Source of the DNA: Acinetobacter oleivorans DR1 | GTDB taxonomy: Bacteria; Pseudomonadota; Gammaproteobacteria; Pseudomonadales; Moraxellaceae | Reading direction: 5' to 3' | NCBI RefSeq assembly: GCF_000196795.1 | Contig: NC_014259.1 | Coordinates: 3,782,001 to 3,846,000 of the forward strand | Length of the DNA stretch: 64,000 nt | Part shown: one piece after another, positions 19,330 to 27,461 of the stretch | How the letters are laid out: each line of letters begins with the position of its first letter | Numbering within the stretch: the first letter of the stretch is position 1 | Notes under the pieces: generated by a model | Database searches by the model: none | Seen by the model: the letters and a program-made list of their open reading frames with translations, nothing else | Told to the model about the DNA's origin: nothing | Program-made: the position numbers and the translations under genes

Positions 19330-19884
19330 GTGACCAAACAATATCTGACTCACCGTTGTCTGATTGCCCCGCCAGAAATGGCAGATGACTTTTTCGCAAA
19401 CACTGTAATTTATCTTGCCCGTCATGATGAAGAAGGTGCTCAAGGCATTATTATTAATCGTCCTTCTGGTATTCAAATTAAAGAATTACTCAATGATCTC
19501 GACATTGAAGCAGACAATGTAAATCCACATGCGGTTTTACAAGGTGGGCCATTACGTCCTGAAGCTGGATTTGTTCTTCATACTGGACAACCAACATGGC
19601 ATTCATCTATTGCTGTAGGTGAAAATGTTTGTATTACCACCAGTAAAGATATTCTAGATGCGATTGCCCATAATGAAGGCGTAGGTCGATATCAGATCGC
19701 TTTAGGCTATGCGAGCTGGAGCAAAAATCAGTTAGAAGACGAAATTACGCGTGGTGACTGGCTCATTTGTGATGCCGATATGGATCTGATTTTTAACCTG
19801 CCTTATGACGACCGTTGGGATGCAGCTTATAAAAAAATTGGTGTAGATCGTGCATGGCTAGCATCTGAAATCGGACACGCTTAA
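19330..19884 (+). CDS. yqgE: YqgE/AlgH family protein
   Basis: A 184-residue protein of the UPF0301 (DUF179) family with a GTG start. Family features: HRCLIAPPEMADDFFANTVIYLARHDEEGAQGIIINRPS and LQGGPLRPEAGFVLHT near the N terminus and GYASWSKNQLEDEI. Biochemical role unknown; in Pseudomonas the relative is called AlgH. A GAGGGAG lies about 12 bp before the start. It overlaps ruvX by one base, a gene pair conserved across proteobacteria. Confidence 0.92.
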   Translation: MTKQYLTHRCLIAPPEMADDFFANTVIYLARHDEEGAQGIIINRPSGIQIKELLNDLDIEADNVNPHAVLQGGPLRPEAGFVLHTGQPTWHSSIAVGENVCITTSKDILDAIAHNEGVGRYQIALGYASWSKNQLEDEITRGDWLICDADMDLIFNLPYDDRWDAAYKKIGVDRAWLASEIGHA

Positions 19885-20324
19885 TGACCGAAACACAATC
19901 AAAATCGATTATGGCTTTTGACTTTGGTACTCAAAAAATGGGAATGGCGATTGGCCAGTCTTCAATTGAAAGCGCCAATCCTCTCCCTCTATTTGTTATG
20001 AAAGATGGCATCCCAAATTGGGATCAACTCTTAAAAATTGTGAAAGAATGGCAACCCAATTTATTTTTGGTTGGCCTGCCGTTAAATATGGATGATAGTG
20101 AATCAGAACTCTCTACACGTGCCCGCAAATTTGCGAGACGTTTACGTCATCAAACCAACATAGAAACATTGATGGTAGATGAGCGTTTAACTACTCGTGA
20201 AGCAAGAGAAGAGCTAGGTTTTTACCAAGAACAAGGTCGAGCAAAAAAGCTCTCGGCTGATAGTTTTGCTGCTGCACTACTCATTCAGAGTTGGTATCGA
20301 AATCCAGTTGGATTAACGCCATAA
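19884..20324 (+). CDS. ruvX: YqgF/RuvX family nuclease
   Basis: A 146-residue RNase H-fold protein (YqgF). The active-site acid is in MAFDFGTQKMGMAIG; VGLPLNMD and VDERLTTREA are also present. In E. coli it takes part in pre-16S rRNA 5' processing; a Holliday junction resolvase role was proposed from the fold. Start and yqgE stop share TAATG, so translation is coupled. A bidirectional terminator follows. Confidence 0.93.
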   Translation: MTETQSKSIMAFDFGTQKMGMAIGQSSIESANPLPLFVMKDGIPNWDQLLKIVKEWQPNLFLVGLPLNMDDSESELSTRARKFARRLRHQTNIETLMVDERLTTREAREELGFYQEQGRAKKLSADSFAAALLIQSWYRNPVGLTP

Positions 20325-20327
20325 AAC

Positions 20328-20361
20328 AAAAAAGCATGTAATTAAAACTACATGCTTTTTT
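20328..20361. terminator. Bidirectional terminator (ruvX / efflux operon)
   Basis: AAAAAAGCATGTA pairs with TACATGCTTTTTT around an 8-nt loop, with U-runs on both strands. It ends ruvX on plus and the HlyD-DUF1656-FUSC operon on minus. Confidence 0.9.
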
Positions 20362-20380
20362 TAATTAAATCATTTCGATT

Positions 20381-21382
20381 TTATTTTTCAACGATATGCA
20401 CAGTCGCAGTTCGTCCAGAAACAAAAGCAAGTTCATTCTTCGGTGTTTCATCTAATACAATCTTCACAGGCACACGCTGTGCTAAACGAACCCAACTAAA
20501 AGTTGGATTTACATTAGCAAGAAGCTTAGAACTGCTTGAGCGCTCACGATCTTCAATACCCGATGCAATACCTTGTACATGACCTTTAATTTTCTGGTTA
20601 TCACCCATTAATTGCACAGTAGCCTGATCACCTACATGAATACGATTTAACTTAGTCTCTTCAAAGTAACCCACCACATAGAGCTGTTTACGATCAAGTA
20701 ATGCTGCAACAGCCTGTCCCACTTGAACATAGTTACCTGGGCGCATATCAAAGTTAGATAATGTACCATCAGCTGGAGCAATTACCGCAGCACGATGCAT
20801 ATTAAGCTCGGCTAAATGCAAATTGCTCGTTGCAACCTCAATGAGGGCCTGTTGCTGCTTAACAGTTGCTTCCGCCTGCTGAATTGCTGCTTGAAGTTGC
20901 TCATGCTCTGCAAGGGATTGATCACGTGTGGCAAACACTTGGTCTTGTTCTTGTTTAGAGATAGCACCATCCATTAGGTTCGAGTAACGACCGGCATTTT
21001 TCTCGGCCAATTTGATATTACTAGCCGATTTAATCAAGTTCGCTTTTGCTTGTGCCAAACCCGCCTGCGCTTGAGCAAAGGCTGCATTTGCTTTTGCTAA
21101 ATCCGATTTGGCCTGCTCTACATCTAAAGCTCGACGAGAAACATCAATTTTAAAGAGCACCTGACCTTTTTTTACAGTCTGGTTATCTTGAACCAATACT
21201 TCTGTGACAAGGCCAGCGACATCCGAAGATACTTGAATAACATCACCACGCACTCGACCATCACGTGTCCACGGCGCTGCATTATAGTAGTTCCACAAAT
21301 GCACAATGGTATAGACCGCCACCATTAATGCGACAATCAAAATTACTGGACGGATGACCTTTTTCAAATCCACCTGATTCAT
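20381..21382 (-). CDS. HlyD-family periplasmic adaptor (AaeA/EmrA-like)
   Basis: A 333-residue membrane-fusion protein. It has one N-terminal membrane anchor (residues ~10-30), a biotinyl-lipoyl half motif, a long alpha hairpin (~70-190, Ala/Gln-rich coiled coil) and a beta-barrel with the motif APADGTLSNFDMRPGNYVQVGQAV. It bridges the FUSC pump to an outer-membrane channel. ATG 21382 is preceded by AGGTGA; an overlapping GTG at 21391 is less likely. Last gene of a three-gene operon resembling aaeXAB (export of aromatic carboxylic acids); substrate is inferred. Confidence 0.88.
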   Translation of the reverse strand: MNQVDLKKVIRPVILIVALMVAVYTIVHLWNYYNAAPWTRDGRVRGDVIQVSSDVAGLVTEVLVQDNQTVKKGQVLFKIDVSRRALDVEQAKSDLAKANAAFAQAQAGLAQAKANLIKSASNIKLAEKNAGRYSNLMDGAISKQEQDQVFATRDQSLAEHEQLQAAIQQAEATVKQQQALIEVATSNLHLAELNMHRAAVIAPADGTLSNFDMRPGNYVQVGQAVAALLDRKQLYVVGYFEETKLNRIHVGDQATVQLMGDNQKIKGHVQGIASGIEDRERSSSSKLLANVNPTFSWVRLAQRVPVKIVLDETPKNELAFVSGRTATVHIVEK

Positions 21383-21421
21383 TTCACTCACCTAACTCAA
21401 TCTTTAATTTCGCAATCATCT

Positions 21422-21628
21422 CTATGCACCCACCCCAACAAAAATTTGATGTATTACCAAAAGCAATAAAAGGTAAAAGCACAAATTGAAAATACTAGGT
21501 AATGCAATCCAGCCTTGTGCAATCCACTTGTTGGTCAAAGGACTTAACCCACGAAAACATATATATGCTAAGAGGGCTTGAACGAGCAAAGAAGGCACGT
21601 AAATACCATAAACATTAAACTCACCCAT
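21422..21628 (-). CDS. DUF1656 small membrane protein (AaeX-like)
   Basis: A 68-residue protein with two membrane spans (~9-28 and ~43-65) and the DUF1656 start EFNVYGIYVPSLL. It overlaps the FUSC gene by 8 bp with its own Shine-Dalgarno GGAGCGAC inside the end of that gene. Such proteins sit between FUSC pumps and HlyD adaptors; their function is unknown. Confidence 0.88.
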   Translation of the reverse strand: MGEFNVYGIYVPSLLVQALLAYICFRGLSPLTNKWIAQGWIALPSIFNLCFYLLLLLVIHQIFVGVGA

Positions 21629-23720
21629 TTGCTGTCGCTCCTCTCAAGGTACTGTTCTCATTCATTTGATCTGATGAAACATGACACATGCTATAAGCAA
21701 TATTGTTAAGTGAAATGAGTAATCTTTGTCGCATCGTCATATCTTCAATATTTGAAGCAAGCTGTTTTAATTCAAATAAGCCGTGATGGATTTGCTCAAC
21801 CAAAGCCACCGTATTATCTACATCATTTTCTTTGGCTCTAAACAATTCATCTAGATTTTGTTGCAAATTTCCGATGTGATGAGCCAGTTCCGAATTTTGC
21901 GGAGACTGATTTGCCAGTTCTTGTAATCTACTTAAATCGACAATACTGCTCGACTCAATCAATGCTTGATGAATTGAGGTTTTAATCTCATTAGATTGCA
22001 CTACTTTACTGTTAAGAATTCCAATTCGGTCCAGCATACTGCGCAGGTGAACTTTAAAATCAAGACCATAAGGCAAATAGATCGCTTGTCTCATGGCACG
22101 ATAATGCAAGGCCAGAATACGGCTGGCACTCGTGTCTGGAGACATTGCACGAACAACGTCGATGACAACTAAAGACACTAAAACGCCTAAGATCATGGCA
22201 AAAGAACCATCAAGATAAGATACCGCATCCATGCTATAAGCATTATGTAGATTTAGGCCCATCATGGTATTAATACCCAAGACCATACCTACTGGCATAA
22301 GCATTTGATTGGCCATCATAGATACAGCAAACAGGAACATCGGCAATAGAACCAGTCCAAGTTCCCAGAATGTGGTGACATGAGGGAAAATACCAAATGC
22401 ATAAACAAAGACTAAAACTGCTGAAGCAATACTGCCCCAGATAAAAATACGTAAAACCGGAACGGGATTATCTAAGGCCGTTAAAATACAGGCTGTTACT
22501 GCGCCCATTTGCGCCATCATAAATCCAGCTTTCCATCCCGAAATAATCCAGACCCCAGTCACAATAAATGTAATAAGAACTGCACTAATGCCACCTCGAA
22601 TAGCCACACCATGGTCACGGTGTAAACTTGGATATTTGGTGGTCATTGGCGTAATGTTGTCAGGGATTTCTTTATTGCCTTGCTGAATTCTTTGCCACAA
22701 GACTTTAACCGCTAAAACATTGCTAATGAAATGGCGTACATCCATTTTCATAGCAGCGACCAAAACTTGCTGATGTGTCGAAGCCGATTCCATCAAACTC
22801 AAGAAATCACTTTCAAACTCATCTGGTAACTGCAAAATATTTTCATCAATAATTAAATCTTTTTGCTCGAGAAAATGAACAACATGCGCTGAGAGCTGTT
22901 GCAGTTTTTCTGAATGAGTTTCAATAAACCGAAGTTCTTGAAGCTGCTTAATACGTTCAGATAAAGCAACCAGATTAGCAACGACCATTGAGATTTGATG
23001 AAGCATTTCCTGCAAGGGTTTGGTCATGCCATGCAATTCACCCTTCTCATAACTCAAATGTACTGCCAAAGCATGAATATCTGTGGTGTCACGAGTAATA
23101 GTGGCTAAAAGTTGCGTATTGTTCTGCTGAGGGTCAGCAGTTAATAAATTAGCAAACAGATTTTCTGTATCTTTAAGCGTTTTGATGACGCGCTGCTTAA
23201 TCGCAGAACCAATGTGCATTGGAAGAATCGTGGCAGAAACCACAGCACTTGAAATCACCCCAATCGAAATCTCAATGACCCGAGCTAAAGCAATATCAAA
23301 AATATTGTATTGATCAATATACGTAATCGCATTGAAGACAATCATGGCTGTCGAGTAACCCGCCAGCATAAAAGCATAACTGCGTGGGGTCCGGTCAAGT
23401 AAAGACACATAAAGTGCAAAACCTACCCACAACGACAACACCACAGTAAACAACCAAGGCGTATTAATGAGATGTGGCGTTAGTGTTAAGGCAACCACTG
23501 CCCCACCCATCGTTCCTATAACACGATAGACACACTTAGAGGACACCATTCCTGAATAAGGATTGGCAATAATCAGGACTGTACCAATCGACCACATCGG
23601 GTTAATCAGATCTAATTCAAATGAAACAAATAACGCCAACATTCCGGCAATAAATGTTTTTATTGCAAAGATCAGATCAAGCCTACTCGGGCGAAACGCC
23701 AGTATTTGCTTTAATAACAT
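21621..23720 (-). CDS. FUSC-family efflux protein (AaeB-like)
   Basis: A 699-residue inner-membrane protein. Two hydrophobic blocks of about six spans (residues ~15-170 and ~375-525) are each followed by a soluble helical region (~175-370 and ~530-690), the layout of AaeB/FUSC pumps. The motif NPMWSIGTVLIIANPYSGMVSSKCVYRVIGT is typical. It is the first gene of the operon with DUF1656 and HlyD, and divergent from an IclR-type regulator across 489 bp. Probable export of aromatic acids or similar toxic anions (inference). Confidence 0.88.
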   Translation of the reverse strand: MLLKQILAFRPSRLDLIFAIKTFIAGMLALFVSFELDLINPMWSIGTVLIIANPYSGMVSSKCVYRVIGTMGGAVVALTLTPHLINTPWLFTVVLSLWVGFALYVSLLDRTPRSYAFMLAGYSTAMIVFNAITYIDQYNIFDIALARVIEISIGVISSAVVSATILPMHIGSAIKQRVIKTLKDTENLFANLLTADPQQNNTQLLATITRDTTDIHALAVHLSYEKGELHGMTKPLQEMLHQISMVVANLVALSERIKQLQELRFIETHSEKLQQLSAHVVHFLEQKDLIIDENILQLPDEFESDFLSLMESASTHQQVLVAAMKMDVRHFISNVLAVKVLWQRIQQGNKEIPDNITPMTTKYPSLHRDHGVAIRGGISAVLITFIVTGVWIISGWKAGFMMAQMGAVTACILTALDNPVPVLRIFIWGSIASAVLVFVYAFGIFPHVTTFWELGLVLLPMFLFAVSMMANQMLMPVGMVLGINTMMGLNLHNAYSMDAVSYLDGSFAMILGVLVSLVVIDVVRAMSPDTSASRILALHYRAMRQAIYLPYGLDFKVHLRSMLDRIGILNSKVVQSNEIKTSIHQALIESSSIVDLSRLQELANQSPQNSELAHHIGNLQQNLDELFRAKENDVDNTVALVEQIHHGLFELKQLASNIEDMTMRQRLLISLNNIAYSMCHVSSDQMNENSTLRGATANG

Positions 23721-24209
23721 GAACTCATCTCAAATACAGATTTGAACTGATGAGCATGCCCTTCAATGTTCAATTGTCTTTCTAGAGACAACAAAACTTT
23801 GCCATTTGCCTAAAAGCAAATGAGATGAGGAGCATCCTTCAATACAATGATTTTTCCACATCCTGCCTGATTGGCCCAGATGATTTCAATTTGGGCGCTA
23901 TTTAAACGGCCAAACTTTGGAAAGAAGAGGTATCAAGAAATTCGCCTAGAATCGACCAATTTCTCGATTAGATATTTTGTTTGGCAATTTTTTCAAAATA
24001 AAGCAATTTAGTCAACTAAAATATCTCTATTTGATAATTTGATATGTTTTTTGATTATCGTATATGATGTATTAGCCAAGAGAAGTTTTCTCTTTGTCAG
24101 AGTAAAATACTCAAATCAGGCATTTATTTTAGAATTGAGACAAATTTTCTTTTTTTCTGTTATAAAAACTCAAAGATGACTCATTGTTAAAGGATACGAA
24201 CAAGACACT
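23721..24209. promoter_or_regulatory. Divergent control region, efflux operon / iclR-type gene
   Basis: 489 bp with no gene. Visible structure: TTGTCT...AGACAA inverted repeat (~23774-23790), CATTTGC/GCAAATG hairpin (~23803-23822), and two similar words, GATGAGCATGCCCTTCAAT near 23750 and GATGAGGAGCATCCTTCAAT near 23825. Closer to the regulator there are three TTTGAT words (~24028-24055). Any of these could be operators; none can be assigned by eye. Confidence 0.4.
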
Positions 24210-24983
24210 ATGGCAATTTCAAGTTTTGGCAAAATTTTAACCGTACTGGACCTATTTTCAGTTTCGCGTCCAGTCATTAATGTCGATATTATTTGCGAAG
24301 AACTTGGCTTGTCTAAACCAACCAGTTACCGTTACCTAAAAGAGTTGGTGTCTACCGATCTATTAAAACGCATTAATGGGACATCTGGCGATTATACCTT
24401 AGGCTCAAAAATTGCAGTTCTTGACTATATATCTCGGACAACAGACCCATTAGTTCAAATCAGCACACCGTTTATGCGAAATATTGTAGAACGTACCGAA
24501 CTGTGCTGCTTGCTCACCTATTTAAATGATGACTATTGCATCGACATTCATCATGAAATATTTAAAGACACTGAACTGCTCTCGTATGGTCGAGGCTGCC
24601 CAAGACCGATTTACGTTGGGTCATCTCCAAAAACGATGGTTTCGCATTTAAGTAAACAACGGATGCAAGATTACTATCATCGTTATCAACAAGAATTAAA
24701 ACAATCAGGTTTTGCTGAAGATGAACCGAGCTTTATTCAGCGTATGCGAAAAATTAAAAAACAAGGCTTCTATTTCTCACAAGGTGAGATTGACCCAAAT
24801 GTTTCTGGGCTTGCCGTTCCAGTACGTTTTTCGAACAAAGAAGTGCCTTTAGCTTTAACTCTAGTTGCCTCTAAAAATCGTTTTGATTTTTTAAATGTTG
24901 AAAAGCTCATCGAAATTTTACAAGAAAATGCAGCACTTATTGAGCAGCGTTTTATGGAGTTATCTGAAAAAGGTGAAATCTAA
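24210..24983 (+). CDS. IclR-family transcriptional regulator
   Basis: A 257-residue regulator. The N-terminal winged helix (residues ~5-65, ICEELGLSKPTSYRYLKELVSTDLLKR) is followed by the IclR effector domain (~80-250; SGLAVPVRFSNKEVPLALTLV). IclR proteins bind small aromatic or organic acids. It is divergent from the AaeAB-like efflux operon, so it probably controls that operon, where E. coli uses the LysR-type AaeR. The ATG has an AGGATA about 15 bp upstream, a long spacing. Confidence 0.88.
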   Translation: MAISSFGKILTVLDLFSVSRPVINVDIICEELGLSKPTSYRYLKELVSTDLLKRINGTSGDYTLGSKIAVLDYISRTTDPLVQISTPFMRNIVERTELCCLLTYLNDDYCIDIHHEIFKDTELLSYGRGCPRPIYVGSSPKTMVSHLSKQRMQDYYHRYQQELKQSGFAEDEPSFIQRMRKIKKQGFYFSQGEIDPNVSGLAVPVRFSNKEVPLALTLVASKNRFDFLNVEKLIEILQENAALIEQRFMELSEKGEI

Positions 24984-25028
24984 AACTCCACCTTATGATA
25001 ATTTAACCTTTTCTTACACTTTAAAATA

Positions 25029-25057
25029 TTGAATATCTCACAATATTCTCATATTAT
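25029..25057 (+). promoter_or_regulatory. Sigma70-type promoter of a candidate sRNA
   Basis: -35 TTGAAT (25029-25034), 17-bp spacer, -10 TATTAT (25052-25057). Predicted start of transcription is near A25064. No ORF starts downstream before the terminator at 25126. Confidence 0.55.
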
Positions 25058-25063
25058 GATTTT

Positions 25064-25156
25064 AGCTCCTATTGGTGATTCTTTTCATCAGCAGCTCATC
25101 AATAGAAGCATCCCCCTCAGAGGAATAAGCTCATGTTGCCATCATGGGCTTTTTTC
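25064..25156 (+). ncRNA. Candidate small RNA (~93 nt)
   Basis: Between the iclR-type gene and the convergent AlkB-like gene. From the predicted start, a 10-bp stem CTATTGGTGA / TCATCAATAG (25069-25078 with 25096-25105, one G:U) is followed by an unpaired C-rich stretch CATCCCCCTC and a terminator hairpin with six U. This promoter / 5' stem / C-rich single strand / terminator layout is that of a trans-acting sRNA. I do not recognise a named family. It could instead be the long 3' UTR of the regulator gene. Confidence 0.5.
25126..25156 (+). terminator. Intrinsic terminator (candidate sRNA / iclR-type gene)
   Basis: AAGCTCATG pairs with CATGGGCTT (one G:U) around TTGCCAT, followed by TTTTTC. 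The U-run exists only on the plus strand. Confidence 0.75.
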
Positions 25157-25167
25157 TTATCCAATTT

Positions 25168-25779
25168 TTATAAGAACTGAAATTGCCGAAAAGTAAGATT
25201 AATACGTGGTTGTAAAATTTTTGTTGAGCGATTTAAACGGTGTTGCCAATATTGTTGTGTCTCACCACGCATCACAATGAGTTGACCTGGCTGGAGCCAT
25301 AATTCAACTTTCTCTTTACTTTGAATATGTCTAAAAGAAAATTTTCGGGTAGCACCAAAGCTTAAAGAAGCAATTGTTGTGGTTTTTGCCAAAGACACAT
25401 CCGAATCACTGTGCCAAGCCATACCTTGAGTTCCATCTTCATAGAGATTTGCTAAGCAAGAATTAAATTTCTCTGAAAGTATTTGCTCTACCTGTTGTTT
25501 TAGTTTGGCGAGTGCTTTGTCCCACGGCAAAGAATCACGTGCGACACCCGAATATTTATATTGATAGTAGTCATCTCCATACCATGCAACTTTTCGAGCT
25601 GTTATAAAGTGCTTGCCATACAACTTAGCCTCGTCATGTTTCCACGCGAGGTGCTGGTAAAGATAATGAAAATATTGTTCAGCTTCTTCAGGGCTTAAAA
25701 TACAACCATAGTCCTGAACTTCACCATCGTAGGGTAATAAATTCTCACAAGGCTCTGGAGAAAATAAATCCAAGGTCAT
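25168..25779 (-). CDS. AlkB-like 2-oxoglutarate/Fe(II) dioxygenase
   Basis: A 203-residue enzyme of the AlkB superfamily that removes alkyl groups from bases by oxidation. Iron ligands are visible as HSD (in GMAWHSDSD) and a later His (QQYWQHRL); 2-oxoglutarate-binding arginines are in PRINLTFR. It resembles the short AlkB homologs with the motif NSCLANLYEDGTQGMAWHSD. Start ATG 25779 has GGAGAG at the right distance and overlaps the upstream methyltransferase by 4 bp (ATGA), so the two repair genes are co-translated. Confidence 0.88.
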   Translation of the reverse strand: MTLDLFSPEPCENLLPYDGEVQDYGCILSPEEAEQYFHYLYQHLAWKHDEAKLYGKHFITARKVAWYGDDYYQYKYSGVARDSLPWDKALAKLKQQVEQILSEKFNSCLANLYEDGTQGMAWHSDSDVSLAKTTTIASLSFGATRKFSFRHIQSKEKVELWLQPGQLIVMRGETQQYWQHRLNRSTKILQPRINLTFRQFQFL

Positions 25780-26630
25780 ACGGTCTCTCCATGTTGCTTT
25801 GACATCTCCCAAGCTAACAATGCCAATTTACGCCCCTTTTGCCAATGATATTCTCCGACCATTCCTGTTGCGCGGATCACTCGATGACAGGGAATCAAAT
25901 ATGCAATCGGATTTTGTCCAATTGCGGTAGCAACAGCTCGTACCGCTTTAGGTTTGCCAATTTGCTCTGCAATATCTTGATAGGTCCGCAATTGACCTTC
26001 TGGAATGGTCAGTAACGCTTCCCAAACTTGCAGTTGGAAGGGGGTTCCTGCCAAATTAAGAGGAAGTTTCTGCTGTAAGTGTTCTGAAAAATCTTGTTCG
26101 AACCATTCTGCAACTTGTTTATGCCAAATCGGTGACTGATTTTTCAATTGGGCTTTTGGGAAATACTGCTTAATTAAATCTTCAATATTCTCATGAGTTT
26201 CGATAAACCGTATAGAACATATACCCTTTTCACTACTTACCACCAACAGCTCACCGAAGGGGCTTGTCTCAACCGAATAATTAAGAATCACGCCTTCGCC
26301 TTGCTGTTTATACTCACCAGGTGTCATCCCTTCGAGCTGAATAAACAGATCATGTAAACGACCAGTACCCGACAAGCCTGTGTTTAAAGCAGTTTCTAAT
26401 AAGCTTCGCTTTTGTAGCAAATAATATTTAGCCTGCTGCAAACTCATATATTGGACAAATTTTTTCGGGCTAATCCCCACCCATTCCTGAAACTGACGTT
26501 GGATATAACCTGAACTTAAATTCATATGGCTCGCAACATCATCCAGACTTGGTTGCTGATCTAGATGTTCATATAAATATTCAATTACATTGGCAATTAC
26601 AGCAAATTGCCGAGAAGAAAGCATTTGCAT
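25776..26630 (-). CDS. AraC-type HTH / O6-alkylguanine-DNA methyltransferase fusion (Ada-like)
   Basis: A 284-residue protein. Residues ~8-105 form an AraC-type helix-turn-helix domain (MNLSSGYIQRQFQEWVGISPKKFVQYM). Residues ~120-275 form the suicide methyltransferase with active-site Cys248 in IPCHRVI. The N-terminal zinc/Cys methylphosphotriester sensor of E. coli Ada is absent, so activation by phosphotriester transfer is not expected. First gene of an operon with the AlkB-like gene; together they cover O6-alkylguanine and N-alkyl base damage. Confidence 0.9.
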   Translation of the reverse strand: MQMLSSRQFAVIANVIEYLYEHLDQQPSLDDVASHMNLSSGYIQRQFQEWVGISPKKFVQYMSLQQAKYYLLQKRSLLETALNTGLSGTGRLHDLFIQLEGMTPGEYKQQGEGVILNYSVETSPFGELLVVSSEKGICSIRFIETHENIEDLIKQYFPKAQLKNQSPIWHKQVAEWFEQDFSEHLQQKLPLNLAGTPFQLQVWEALLTIPEGQLRTYQDIAEQIGKPKAVRAVATAIGQNPIAYLIPCHRVIRATGMVGEYHWQKGRKLALLAWEMSKQHGETV

Positions 26631-26710
26631 GTGTCACCTCCTTAGCACTTATATCTTACATTAAAGTAGCTAAAGCCCCATGACGACCCGATTCTTGCAC
26701 TTTCGAAAAT

Positions 26711-26740
26711 AAAAAAGCCTTTCATTATAGAAAGGCTTAA
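26711..26740 (-). terminator. Intrinsic terminator of pgsA
   Basis: On the minus strand AAGCCTTTC / GAAAGGCTT around a 6-nt loop is followed by TTTTTTATTTT, 16 bp past the pgsA stop. Confidence 0.85.
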
Positions 26741-26755
26741 TCATTCAATATGTGC

Positions 26756-27343
26756 TTAAGGTTGCTTTAAATATGGCCAAGCTGCTTTAAGGTAAATAAA
26801 CATTGACCATAAAGTTAAAATGACTGCTGTATATAACAACGCGTAAGCCAACATTTCTAAAGGTTGCCAATTGAGTAAGAACACACTAATGGCAATCATC
26901 TGAAAAGCTGTTTTATATTTACCTACTGTTGATACAGCTACGCTTGTTCTTGCGCCAAGTTCTGCCATCCACTCACGTAAAGCAGAAACTGTAATTTCCC
27001 GTGAAATAATGACAATTGCCGCAAAAGCCATTGAAATGGTTGGATTCCACTGCACCAAAACAATAAGTGCTGCCGCCACCATGAGCTTATCTGCAACTGG
27101 ATCTAAAAAACGGCCAAATGCTGAAGTCTGGTTTAAAGTTCGTGCCAAATAGCCATCAAACCAATCGGTAATAGCAGCCAACACAAAAATAGCCGTCAAA
27201 ATAATATGACGACTCATATTTCCTGCTTGCTCACCAATACCCATTGCAGGCGGCCAATACGCAATCACCAAAAATACAGGAATAAGCGCGATACGCGCCA
27301 ACGTTAGGATATTTGGGATATTCAGGATTCGCCCTGTGGTCAT
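26756..27343 (-). CDS. pgsA: CDP-diacylglycerol-glycerol-3-phosphate 3-phosphatidyltransferase
   Basis: A 195-residue inner-membrane enzyme of the CDP-alcohol phosphotransferase family that makes phosphatidylglycerol phosphate. The signature DWFDGYLARTLNQTSAFGRFLDPVADK (all catalytic Asp and Gly in place) is near residues 65-91. About five membrane spans. The frame is open upstream to 27499, overlapping the thioesterase gene, but homologous sequence begins at MTTGRILNIPNILTLARI, so I chose ATG 27343; 27367 is an alternative. Confidence 0.94.
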   Translation of the reverse strand: MTTGRILNIPNILTLARIALIPVFLVIAYWPPAMGIGEQAGNMSRHIILTAIFVLAAITDWFDGYLARTLNQTSAFGRFLDPVADKLMVAAALIVLVQWNPTISMAFAAIVIISREITVSALREWMAELGARTSVAVSTVGKYKTAFQMIAISVFLLNWQPLEMLAYALLYTAVILTLWSMFIYLKAAWPYLKQP

Positions 27344-27461
27344 AAACACCGCCAATTTAGTCTTCATGCATCTTGTAACAGACAAAAATACATTCTTCAA
27401 TATTGTATCTATCTGTAACAGCCACTTTATACGAAATATACGAATCGAGGAAGTGGACTGC

